Positions 7,005 to 13,410 of a stretch of 17,369 nt of DNA are shown here, one piece after another. The position numbers were made by a program, and so were the translations under genes. The stretch comes from JAAYCI01 sp964371725 (GTDB lineage Bacteria; Bacillota; Clostridia; Oscillospirales; Ruminococcaceae): the NCBI GenBank assembly GCA_964371725.1, contig CAYJNQ010000037.1, forward strand, positions 1 through 17,369, read 5' to 3'. Numbering within the stretch: position 1 is the stretch's first letter; each line of letters opens with the position of its first letter. The notes under the pieces were generated by a model that had not been told where the DNA came from, did no database searches, and saw only the letters and a list, made by a program, of their open reading frames with translations.

Positions 7005-7430
7005 ATGAAAAGCCGAGTGGAACAATCAATCGAACGGCATAGGCAGGGGGGCAATTGCTGCCAAAGTGTGTTTTGCAACTATGCGGATTTAATTGGTTTA
7101 GAAGAAAGCGATGCCTTTCGCATTGGCGAAGGGTTTGGCTACGGTTTTGGCGGTCAAATGGAGGTGTGCGGGGCCGTGTCCGGCATGACCTTATTGGCAG
7201 GAGGCAAAAACAGTTCCGGTGGTGCGGGCAAAGAGCCGACCAAGAGGGAAACCTATGTGCTTGTGAACGACATGATAGAGCAGTTCAAACAAAACAACGG
7301 CTCGGCTTTGTGCCGGGAATTGCTTGGCGAAGACGGCAAACCAAAACCGCACATCTGTGATGCCTGCATCAGGGATGCTTGCAAAATTGTGGAAAAGACA
7401 CTTTTCTACGCGGAAGAGCGGGCAGAATAA
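7005..7430 (+). CDS. C_GCAxxG_C_C family redox-type protein
   Basis: 141 residues, cytoplasmic, cysteine-rich. The pattern fits the C_GCAxxG_C_C family: NCCQSVF (C18, C19), a glycine-rich GEGFGYGFGGQMEVCGAVSG block in which CGAVSG (55-60) replaces the usual GCAxxG context, then C103 in LCRELLG and a terminal cluster C118-x2-C121-x4-C126. Members are thought to bind a metal or redox cofactor and often sit beside oxidoreductases; the precise function is unknown. The ATG at 7005 follows GGAGG with normal spacing, 12 bases after argF. The downstream neighbour is a flavin nitroreductase, which supports a redox role. No signal peptide or membrane segment is visible. Confidence 0.88.
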   Translation: MKSRVEQSIERHRQGGNCCQSVFCNYADLIGLEESDAFRIGEGFGYGFGGQMEVCGAVSGMTLLAGGKNSSGGAGKEPTKRETYVLVNDMIEQFKQNNGSALCRELLGEDGKPKPHICDACIRDACKIVEKTLFYAEERAE

Positions 7431-7478
7431 GAGCTTGTTTGCACAGCTTAAAAGAAAACACAAAAAGGAAAAAATGCG

Positions 7479-8027
7479 ATGAATGGTGTAGAGTTGATCA
7501 ACGGGCGCAGAAGTGTGCGCAAATTTACGCAGGAAAAAGTGAGCCGTGAACTTTTGGAGGAAGTGGTGGCGCTTGCGCGTTACGCACCGTCTTGGAAGAA
7601 CTATCAAATTGCGCGTTATACCTTTGTTTCCGATGAGGCTATGAAGGAACAACTGGCAAACAGTGCCGTGCTGGGGCATGCATACAACGCGGGCACGCTT
7701 AGAAAGGCGGCGGGCGTGTTGGTGCTGAGCTATGTGAAGGGGCAAAGCGGCAAAATTGATTTGGAAAAAGAAGCTTACGCCACATCAAAACAAAACAGCT
7801 GGGAAGTGTTTGATGCGGGCATTGCCTGCCAAACCTTCTGCCTTGCGGCCCACGAAAAAGGGCTTGGTACTTGCATTTTTGGTATTTTCGATGAAGACCA
7901 AGTGCCCAAAATTGTGGATTTGCCAAAAGAGGAGGCGGTGGCGGCTTTGATTGCCTATGGTTTTCCGGAAGGCGAACGACAGGCACCGCCCCGAAAAGAG
8001 GTAAAAGAACTGGCACGATTCGTATAA
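7479..8027 (+). CDS. Nitroreductase family FMN protein
   Basis: A small FMN-dependent oxidoreductase using NAD(P)H; the physiological substrate cannot be told from sequence. 182 residues, typical for the compact clostridial type. The N-terminal RRSVRKF (10-16) is the FMN phosphate-binding motif. YAPSWKNYQ (35-43) is the usual APS.xN.Q element lining the flavin. The C-terminal half has EVFDAGIACQTFCLAAHEKGLGTC and the late AYGFPEGERQAPPRK tail, with the segments given here in order. The start ATG at 7479 has AAGGA about ten bases upstream. It lies 48 bases after the cysteine-rich gene with no terminator between, so it is probably the last gene of the DUF1893-argF operon, which ends at the hairpin at 8052-8097. 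Confidence 0.93.
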   Translation: MNGVELINGRRSVRKFTQEKVSRELLEEVVALARYAPSWKNYQIARYTFVSDEAMKEQLANSAVLGHAYNAGTLRKAAGVLVLSYVKGQSGKIDLEKEAYATSKQNSWEVFDAGIACQTFCLAAHEKGLGTCIFGIFDEDQVPKIVDLPKEEAVAALIAYGFPEGERQAPPRKEVKELARFV

Positions 8028-8051
8028 AAACACGGTTGTATACAAAATGTA

Positions 8052-8097
8052 AAGCACCGCAAAGGCTGAAGCGTTCTTATCGGCCTTTGCGGTGCTT
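8052..8097. terminator. Bidirectional hairpin between convergent operons
   Basis: A perfect 15-base inverted repeat (8052-8066 with 8083-8097, AAGCACCGCAAAGGC) around a 16-base loop, 24 bases after the nitroreductase stop and 33 bases beyond the end of the minus-strand gene. Both flanks have only short T runs (ATTTTGGG on plus, TTTACATTTTG on minus), so it fits a shared terminator. Confidence 0.75.
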
Positions 8098-8130
8098 ATT
8101 TTGGGTTCAAAAGATTTTTGCGGGGCACAA

Positions 8131-8553
8131 TCAATTGCTCTTGTTTATTTTTTCCACGTGTCTGGTTTGGTGGGTGAAGCGGTCTTCTTGCACATGCACA
8201 ACCACTTCTCCATCATTGACATAGTTGTGGGCGGCTCGCTGCTTGCTGGCCGATTTGTTCAGCGAAACCATGAAAAGACAAATGCCGAGAGAAAGCAAGG
8301 GGGCCCCGAATAGGGTGAAGAGCACTCCGGCAAAAAATCCTCCGCCGGAATCCTCGTCCTCATAGTCGTAGTCTTCATCGTAAGAGGCTAAAACCGTGCC
8401 GCCTTCTTCCACCGAATCCACAGCGGGCTGTATCAGCGTTTGCCCGGTTGGACTCAAAGCCTGGTTATCGTTTGTTTCACCGGCAAAAACGGGCACACTG
8501 AGCACAAGCAGGAAAACCAGCGACAGAATGCCAATTCGTAATTTTTTCGTCAT
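8131..8553 (-). CDS. Small exported membrane protein of the SPFH/zinc-ribbon module
   Basis: Unrecognised family, 140 residues. The start is the ATG at 8553, eight bases after AGGGAG; a GTG three codons earlier overlaps that site and is unlikely. The N-terminus is a classic signal sequence: basic MTKKLR, a hydrophobic core, and VFA-GE as the likely cleavage point after residue 24. A low-complexity extracytoplasmic stretch follows, including the acidic DEDYDYEDEDSGGG around 60-75. One membrane span, FFAGVLFTLFGAPLLSLGIC, comes next, then a basic cytoplasmic tail with many His and Asn. Its stop is at 8131, before a shared terminator. It is the last gene after the SPFH and zinc-ribbon genes, 24 bases behind the latter. 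By position it could play the part of B. subtilis YdjH, but it is much smaller and similarity is not evident. Confidence 0.8.
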   Translation of the reverse strand: MTKKLRIGILSLVFLLVLSVPVFAGETNDNQALSPTGQTLIQPAVDSVEEGGTVLASYDEDYDYEDEDSGGGFFAGVLFTLFGAPLLSLGICLFMVSLNKSASKQRAAHNYVNDGEVVVHVQEDRFTHQTRHVEKINKSN

Positions 8554-8577
8554 GTTTTTCACTCCCTGCTGTATTTG

Positions 8578-9705
8578 TTAAAATAAGATGACGCTGATGA
8601 TGCCCAAAATGATGCTGAGCGGAATGGTCATGCCGACAAAGTAGGCGAAGAATTTTCCCCAGGAAACCGGCAAATCTCCGATGATTTTCCCGGTTTGGCC
8701 ATTCATGGCAAACAGATAAGTTTTGCCGTTCCATTTCGTGGAAAGCATCCACACGGGCGCTAGGCAGTAGTGCACGCGCTCGTTTACAACGTTCACCTGT
8801 TTTTGGTTTACACTGCACGTGTCGTAGCCTTGCACGGTGTCTCGCATTTTGTCCACGGCGGTTTCCCCGGCACGCTCGGTGATTCTTTGGGCGCAGGAAT
8901 CGGCGCTCACATCGAATTTGTCGGCCAAATAGCCGGGCAAATAGGCAACGGAGAACGGCTGCAAATCCTCGTAGTGGAAAGGTTCAATGGCCTCCATGTG
9001 GTCGTCTGGCATCTTGGTGGAGGCGTCCACCGGTATTTTTTGGAACGGTACCATGCCGGCCCTGCGCACATCGTAGTGCGAGGTGGTTGTGATTTTTTCG
9101 TTCGAGGTGCGGGTAACCTCGTTGTGCGTGGCCTTGAAAAGCACATCGACGTCGGTTCTGCCGTCGAACAGCCAGAAGGGGGCATACACACCGCGAATTT
9201 CCTCCACATGGTTGCCGGTTTTGAAGCTGCCGGGAAGCAAGGGTTTTCCTTTGTAATGGTTCAACAAAGCCTGTTTGGCCGCCTCTTTGTCAAATTTAAA
9301 CGGAATGACAAAGTCCGGTTTCAAGGTGCCGCCAAACTGGCCGGGCACAACGGTGGGGTTGCCGCAATAGGGGCAGCTTGTGGCCGCGGTTGTGTCGTCG
9401 CAGATGAGCTCGGCCGCACAAGACGGGCAGCTGTAAGCGCGCATACGCTGTGCGTCCGCACCCCAATCGTCTGTGGGGGTTTGCAGTTGCTCGGCGCGTG
9501 CCGCCGCGGCATTTTGGGCATCGGTGGCCTCTTGTTTGGCAAAAGCCTGCTCTGCGTTTGTGTTTTTCTGGGCGTATTCGGCCTCCATTTCAGCCACGGT
9601 ATAAGAGGCTCCACAGTAGGAGCATTCGAGGTTTCCGGACTGGCTTGAAAAGGCAACGGGCCCTGTGCAGGCAGGGCATTGATAATTGGTAACTTGACTG
9701 GCCAA
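8578..9705 (-). CDS. Membrane-anchored double zinc-ribbon protein (YdjG-like)
   Basis: 375 residues. The N-terminal zinc ribbon uses C10-x2-C13 and C28-x2-C31. An alanine/glutamine/glutamate-rich, probably helical linker follows (about 38-88), then a second ribbon, C93-x2-C96 and C111-x2-C114. The middle is a conserved globular domain with KPDFVIPFKFDKEAAK and EEIRGVYAPFWLFDG. A single C-terminal membrane span (about 352-375) makes it tail-anchored with the ribbons in the cytoplasm. The start is TTG at 9705, nine bases after a perfect AGGAGG at 9715-9720; no ATG fits. This architecture matches TFIIB-type zinc-ribbon proteins such as B. subtilis YdjG, which acts with the SPFH protein YdjI and PspA at stressed membranes. 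It lies 54 bases after the SPFH gene and 24 bases before a small exported protein. Confidence 0.9.
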   Translation of the reverse strand: MASQVTNYQCPACTGPVAFSSQSGNLECSYCGASYTVAEMEAEYAQKNTNAEQAFAKQEATDAQNAAAARAEQLQTPTDDWGADAQRMRAYSCPSCAAELICDDTTAATSCPYCGNPTVVPGQFGGTLKPDFVIPFKFDKEAAKQALLNHYKGKPLLPGSFKTGNHVEEIRGVYAPFWLFDGRTDVDVLFKATHNEVTRTSNEKITTTSHYDVRRAGMVPFQKIPVDASTKMPDDHMEAIEPFHYEDLQPFSVAYLPGYLADKFDVSADSCAQRITERAGETAVDKMRDTVQGYDTCSVNQKQVNVVNERVHYCLAPVWMLSTKWNGKTYLFAMNGQTGKIIGDLPVSWGKFFAYFVGMTIPLSIILGIISVILF

Positions 9706-9759
9706 AGGAAAAACCCTCCTTTACGCTATGCATATAAAATTTAGGTTTGCAAAAGGTCT

Positions 9760-11193
9760 TTATTTTGTGTCGTTTTCGTCGAACACGTCACCGCACTCCG
9801 GGCAGAATTTGGGCGGGTTTTTCGGGTCTTCCGGTTCCCAGCCACACTTGTCGCAACGATAAAGTGGAGCCTCGGCCGGTTTTCCCTTGCCGCACTCTTG
9901 GCAGAATTTGCCGCCGTTTACGGCACCGCAGGCGCACTGCCAACCCTCTGGCTTTGCCGGCGTTGGTTTGCCGCAGTTTTGACAAAATTTCGAAGTGTTT
10001 TGTGTGCCACATTCGCAAGACCAGCTATCTTGCGGCGCAGCCGGCTCCGGTTTTGGCAAGGCACAGTTCGAGCAAAACTTTCCGGTGTTGGTGGTGCCGC
10101 AATTGCAAGCCCAACCACCCGCTGCGGCCGGAGGGGGCGCCTGTGCGGCTTGTTGTTGCTGCATGGCTTGCTGTTGTTGCTGTTGCTGTGCGCCCATGGC
10201 GAACAGATTTTGTGCATTCATGCCACCTGCCTGTTGTGCCATGCCAAAGCCCATAAACCCGGTCATGGCACCGGCCTCGTTCGAGGCGGCCGCGCGCATG
10301 GCGTCGGACTGGGCGCCCACCAAAGTGGCCGCGGCCATGCTTGGGTCGCGCATCATGGCTGTTCTCTGTGCCTGCTTGATGAGCTCTGCGTCTTCTTCTG
10401 GCAGGGCGATGGGGTTCAGTGCAATGGATACCACGGCAAGGCCGCGTAGCTCCGACCATTTGCTTGTAAGCGCCTTGTTCATCTCATCGGCAAGCTCTGT
10501 GGCATGGCCCGGCAAAGCACTCGGGCGCACTTCCATCTCTGAGATGCGCGCGAAAGCGGGTTGCAAGGCGCTCACGAATTCTGTTTTGAGCTGCGTTTGA
10601 ATTTCTTCGCGCGGATAGTCGCCCTCTATATTGCCGCATACGTTTGCGTAAAAGAGCAAGGGGTCTACAATTTTATAAGAGTATACACCGCTGCACCGCA
10701 CCGAAACGTCGATGTCGAGGCCGATGTTTTTGTCTACAACACGGAACGGAATGGGTGTGGGGGTGCCAAATTTGTTGTCGATGAGTTCTTTTGTGTTGAA
10801 ATAATACACACGCTGGTCCTTGCCGGTGTCTCCGCCATAGGTAAAGCGCTTGCCAACCGTTTTGAAGGTGTTCAGGATGCTTTGGCCCAAATCACCCGAG
10901 AAAATACTGGGCTCCGTAGAGGCGTCAAACACAAATTCGCCCGGTTGTGCGCACACTTCCACAACCTTGCCTTGCTCCACAATAATCATGCACTGGCCGT
11001 CGGCCACGGCAATTGTGGAACCATTCGAGATGATGTTGTCGTTTCCTTTTGTGTTGGAGGAGCGCCCGCCAACACGTTTTTCACCCTTGACTACCAAAAC
11101 TTCGTTGTCGATTGCCTCACAATAAAAAAAGTCTTTCCACTGGTCGGCCAAGGTTCCACCTATTGCTCCCAGCCCTGCCTGAATCAGTCCCAT
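9760..11193 (-). CDS. SPFH-domain (YdjI-like, virion core type) protein with four C-terminal zinc ribbons
   Basis: 477 residues, no signal peptide. Residues 1-300 are an SPFH domain of the YdjI/'virion core protein' type: MGLIQAGLGAIGGTLADQW, KDFFYCEAIDNEVLVVKG, and the long helix after PIALPEEDAELIKQAQ. Family members form membrane-associated assemblies. A Met/Gly/Gln-rich linker with QQQQQQQAMQQQQ (336-348) and AQAPPPAAAGG leads to four zinc ribbons: three of CxC-x8-CxxC form (C363/365/374/377, C393/395/404/407, C420/422/431/434) and a last CxxC-x13-CxxC (C447/450/464/467). Plain YdjI is shorter, about 320 residues. The ATG at 11193 follows GGAAGGGAG. It is the first gene of the three-gene module. 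PspA, its partner in B. subtilis, is not adjacent. Confidence 0.93.
   Translation of the reverse strand: MGLIQAGLGAIGGTLADQWKDFFYCEAIDNEVLVVKGEKRVGGRSSNTKGNDNIISNGSTIAVADGQCMIIVEQGKVVEVCAQPGEFVFDASTEPSIFSGDLGQSILNTFKTVGKRFTYGGDTGKDQRVYYFNTKELIDNKFGTPTPIPFRVVDKNIGLDIDVSVRCSGVYSYKIVDPLLFYANVCGNIEGDYPREEIQTQLKTEFVSALQPAFARISEMEVRPSALPGHATELADEMNKALTSKWSELRGLAVVSIALNPIALPEEDAELIKQAQRTAMMRDPSMAAATLVGAQSDAMRAAASNEAGAMTGFMGFGMAQQAGGMNAQNLFAMGAQQQQQQQAMQQQQAAQAPPPAAAGGWACNCGTTNTGKFCSNCALPKPEPAAPQDSWSCECGTQNTSKFCQNCGKPTPAKPEGWQCACGAVNGGKFCQECGKGKPAEAPLYRCDKCGWEPEDPKNPPKFCPECGDVFDENDTK
10150..10188 (-). repeat. CAG/CAA tract encoding the polyglutamine linker of the SPFH protein
   Basis: Thirteen codons, eleven for glutamine broken by one Ala-Met, joining the SPFH domain to the zinc ribbons. 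Such tracts vary in length by slippage, so linker length may differ between strains. Confidence 0.6.
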
Positions 11194-11251
11194 CTCTTGT
11201 GCTCCCTTCCGTATAATAATAGTTATTTTCTACAAAATGCATACAAAAAAT

Positions 11252-11266
11252 CGAATCATGGATTCG
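11252..11266. promoter_or_regulatory. Palindrome CGAATC-ATG-GATTCG upstream of the SPFH gene
   Basis: Perfect six-base arms around a three-base centre, about 60 bases before the SPFH start. It is too short and without a T run to be a terminator; it could be a protein-binding operator or a small 5' leader hairpin. No known regulator box was recognised. Confidence 0.3.
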
Positions 11267-11463
11267 CAAAGGTGCACATTTCATAGAATTTTGTCCTCTT
11301 ACTATTAAAAATACCATAAGAAATGTGTAAAAGCAAGCCAAATCGAAACGACATTCCCAAATGGGGAGAGGCAACAAAATGTAGGCCGATAACAAACGGG
11401 AAGGCCGTTCACGCTGGACAAAATAGACAAAAAATTGGCCTGTAAATGGGTGATAATACCATC

Positions 11464-11492
11464 TTGTTTTTTGAAAGAAGAAGGACTATTAT
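11464..11492 (+). promoter_or_regulatory. Promoter candidate for the YaaH-family transporter
   Basis: TTGTTT (11464-11469), a 17-base spacer, TATTAT (11487-11492). The -35 is weak (three of six) and the -10 good (five of six). The predicted start near 11499 lies 46 bases before the ATG at 11545. Confidence 0.4.
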
Positions 11493-11544
11493 AGGTGGAG
11501 TGCGTTTTAATACAAGCGAAAAAAAACAGGAAGAAGGATTGTTT

Positions 11545-12093
11545 ATGGAAACACAAAAAAGCATTGCGAACCCTGCGCCACTGGGCCTTTTGGGGTTTGG
11601 CATGACAACCATTTTGCTCAATTTGCACAATGCCGGCATCATAGAGCTTTCCATTGTCATTGTGAGTATGGGCATTGCGCTTGGCGGGTTTGCGCAAATC
11701 ATTGCCGGCATCATGGAGTTTAAGGCCGGAAATACCTTTGGCGCCACGGCGTTCACCGCATACGGCACATTCTGGTGGTCTTTGGTTATCATTTGGGTGC
11801 TGCCGGTTTCAGGCGAAGCCGATTTGGTTTCCATGGGCTTTTATCTTTTGCTGTGGGGCCTGTTCACAAGCGGCATGTATGTGGCAGCGCTGAAACACAA
11901 CCGGGCAACGCAGGTGGTGTTTTTGAGCCTGACAATTCTGTTCTTCTTGCTCGCCATTGCCGATTTCACAGACAACCATGTCATTCGCACCATTGCCGGC
12001 ATCGAAGGCATCTTCTGCGGCCTTTCTGCCATGTACAACAGCCTTGGGCAAATCATAAACACAGAGTTTAAAAAAGAGATTATTAAACTGTAA
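11545..12093 (+). CDS. satP: Acetate/succinate transporter, GPR1/FUN34/YaaH (SatP) family
   Basis: Inner-membrane channel or symporter for acetate and succinate. 182 residues with about six hydrophobic segments, matching bacterial SatP. The family signature NPAPLGLLGFGMTT is at 9-22, and AYGTFWWS (72-79), TAYG and the aromatic-rich third span are also typical. The ATG at 11545 follows AAGGA with six-base spacing; the frame is open 33 codons further upstream, but that part is hydrophilic, lacks family likeness and precedes the ribosome site. The gene stands alone between a promoter candidate and a very strong terminator. In a fermenting anaerobe it would serve acetate export or uptake. Substrate preference is inferred from the family. 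Confidence 0.93.
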   Translation: METQKSIANPAPLGLLGFGMTTILLNLHNAGIIELSIVIVSMGIALGGFAQIIAGIMEFKAGNTFGATAFTAYGTFWWSLVIIWVLPVSGEADLVSMGFYLLLWGLFTSGMYVAALKHNRATQVVFLSLTILFFLLAIADFTDNHVIRTIAGIEGIFCGLSAMYNSLGQIINTEFKKEIIKL

Positions 12094-12094
12094 G

Positions 12095-12140
12095 AAAAAA
12101 GTGAGGGTTGTTTCTATGCTGAAACAACCCTCACTTTTTT
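12095..12140. terminator. Strong bidirectional terminator between satP and the antiporter
   Basis: A perfect 20-base inverted repeat (12095-12114 with 12121-12140) around a six-base loop, directly after the satP stop. The outer pairs are A6/T6, so each strand ends in a U tract. It serves satP on plus and the antiporter gene on minus, whose stop is 16 bases away. Confidence 0.95.
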
Positions 12141-12156
12141 TGTATACATAGGCGTG

Positions 12157-13089
12157 CTAGGCAAGGGCCCCCACCAGAATGTAGGCCATATAGCCAAAAT
12201 ACAAGGCGAGCGAGATGGCGCCTTCTACACGGCCTGTCTGTTTGCGCGTGAGAGAGAACACATACATCATCACCATGGAGGCAATCATCACGAAGATGGG
12301 CACCAAACCGTCGGTGCCGAACGAGATGGGGGAAAGAGCGGCAGAAGAGCCCAAAATGAACAGGGTGTTCAAAATGCAAGAGCCAAGGGCATTGCCCAAG
12401 GCGATTTCGCTTTCTTTCTTCCGCGCGGCCACCACACTTGTGACAAGCTCGGGCAGAGAGGTGCCAATGGACACAATGGTGAGGCCGATGATGGTTTCGC
12501 TGATGCCAAACTGTTCGGCAATGGCCACGGCGTTGTTCACCACCAAATCGCCGCCGATAACGATGGCCGCAATGCCCCCGGCGATGAATAGAAGATTGAG
12601 CCAAACAGGGCGTTTGACAACGGCTTCCTCGTTGCTGTCGGCCCTGCTTTTTAGGGCGGAACGAATGAGAACCGCTATGTAAGCGGCACAAATAAGCAAG
12701 AAAAGAATGCCTTCGATGCGGCCAATGGTGCCGTTTAAGGCAAACAACAGCAACAAAAGAGAGGCGCCGATTGAAACGGGAAAGTCCCGCCTTAGGCTGT
12801 CTTTATCCGAATGCAAGGGGCGAATCAAAACGCAAACGCCCACCACCACCAGAATGTTGAAGATATTCGAGCCGGTGACATTGCTCAAAGACAAATCGTT
12901 GTTGCCGGCCAGTGAAGCCGTAACGCTAACGGCGGCTTCCGGCAGGGACGTGCCCAGTGAGACAATGGTGAGCCCGATGATCATGGGGGGCACCTTCAGC
13001 AAACGTGCTACGCTGCTGCTGCCTTCCACAAAAAAATCGGCCCCTTTTACCAAGGCGACCAAACCAAGAAGCAAAAACAAATACATCAT
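12157..13089 (-). CDS. Calcium/sodium antiporter, CaCA family (YrbG-like)
   Basis: Inner-membrane exchanger of the Ca2+/cation antiporter superfamily. 310 residues, about ten membrane spans in two homologous halves. The alpha repeats are clear: MIIGLTIVSLGTSLPE (36-51) with GSNIFNIL (73-80), and IIGLTIVSIGTSLPE (200-214) with GNALGSCILN (232-241). The glutamates in the two GTSLPE motifs are the ion ligands of the family. The central loop, KSRADSNEEAVVK (about 147-159), is short and lacks the regulatory domains of eukaryotic exchangers. The ATG at 13089 follows GAGGTG with eight-base spacing and is followed by a second ATG. It is a single-gene unit with its own strong promoter. Whether calcium or another cation is carried cannot be decided here. 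Confidence 0.95.
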   Translation of the reverse strand: MMYLFLLLGLVALVKGADFFVEGSSSVARLLKVPPMIIGLTIVSLGTSLPEAAVSVTASLAGNNDLSLSNVTGSNIFNILVVVGVCVLIRPLHSDKDSLRRDFPVSIGASLLLLLFALNGTIGRIEGILFLLICAAYIAVLIRSALKSRADSNEEAVVKRPVWLNLLFIAGGIAAIVIGGDLVVNNAVAIAEQFGISETIIGLTIVSIGTSLPELVTSVVAARKKESEIALGNALGSCILNTLFILGSSAALSPISFGTDGLVPIFVMIASMVMMYVFSLTRKQTGRVEGAISLALYFGYMAYILVGALA

Positions 13090-13113
13090 TCAATATACAC
13101 CTCTTCCCATAAA

Positions 13114-13143
13114 AGTATATACCGCTCTCATGCGAAAAGTCAA
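13114..13143 (-). promoter_or_regulatory. Sigma-A promoter for the antiporter gene
   Basis: On the minus strand: TTGACT (13138-13143), an 18-base spacer, TATACT (13114-13119), each five of six to consensus. Start near 13107, leaving a very short leader to the ATG at 13089 that still holds the GAGGTG site. Confidence 0.7.
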
Positions 13144-13246
13144 GGGAAACAGGCGCTGGGCTGCCAGGGGGGCAACCGGGAGGATGGAAAAGCGGAATAA
13201 TAACGATAAAATGCAAATTTTTGAAAACAAAGAAGAGGCGCCTTCG

Positions 13247-13275
13247 TTGACAAAACAATGGGTGTGTGATAAAAT
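13247..13275 (+). promoter_or_regulatory. Sigma-A promoter for the hisD-family gene
   Basis: A perfect TTGACA (13247-13252), a 17-base spacer and TAAAAT (13270-13275, five of six). Start near 13282, about 130 bases before the preferred ATG at 13411. Confidence 0.78.
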
Positions 13276-13410
13276 ATGGGATGGATTTAATGGTTTTTGG
13301 CCGCTGTGTGAAAAAGGCCGGGCGCCGGAAGAGCTCCATGGAGGGCATCGCCAAATGGTGTGAAAGGTGCAATGTGCTGTGATGCGGCGGAAAAGGGGAA
13401 AACATTGGCA

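Larger units (their letters stand above)
11194..11544. other. 351-base divergent intergenic region, SPFH module / YaaH transporter
   Basis: No credible gene. It contains a 15-base palindrome (11252-11266), an 8-base inverted repeat CACATTTC/GAAATGTG (11275-11282 and 11320-11327, 37-base spacer) and a plus-strand promoter candidate (11464-11492). I could not find a convincing promoter for the minus-strand SPFH gene. The middle part, 11330-11460, shows nothing I can interpret apart from two AGGCCG copies. Confidence 0.7.
13090..13410. other. 321-base divergent intergenic region, antiporter / hisD-family gene
   Basis: Contains two good promoters facing outward (13114-13143 minus, 13247-13275 plus). 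Between them, 13144-13246 has a GC-rich patch with TGCC/GGCA arms and nothing else I recognise. The hisD-family leader, about 13282-13410, is rich in short palindromes (GGCC, GGCGCC, CTCCATGGAG) and contains a short open frame ending at 13382. Confidence 0.7.

Noticed and set aside
8770..9648. 292-codon plus-strand open frame opposite the zinc-ribbon gene
   Set aside because: Antisense shadow; the minus frame has clear CxxC pairs and a membrane anchor.
10150..10188. CAG/CAA run as a CRISPR or mobile-element repeat
   Set aside because: It is an in-frame glutamine tract within the SPFH gene, without spacers.
13211..13363. Short plus-strand frame upstream of the hisD-family gene
   Set aside because: Runs through the TTGACA-17-TAAAAT promoter, no properly spaced ribosome site, no family likeness.
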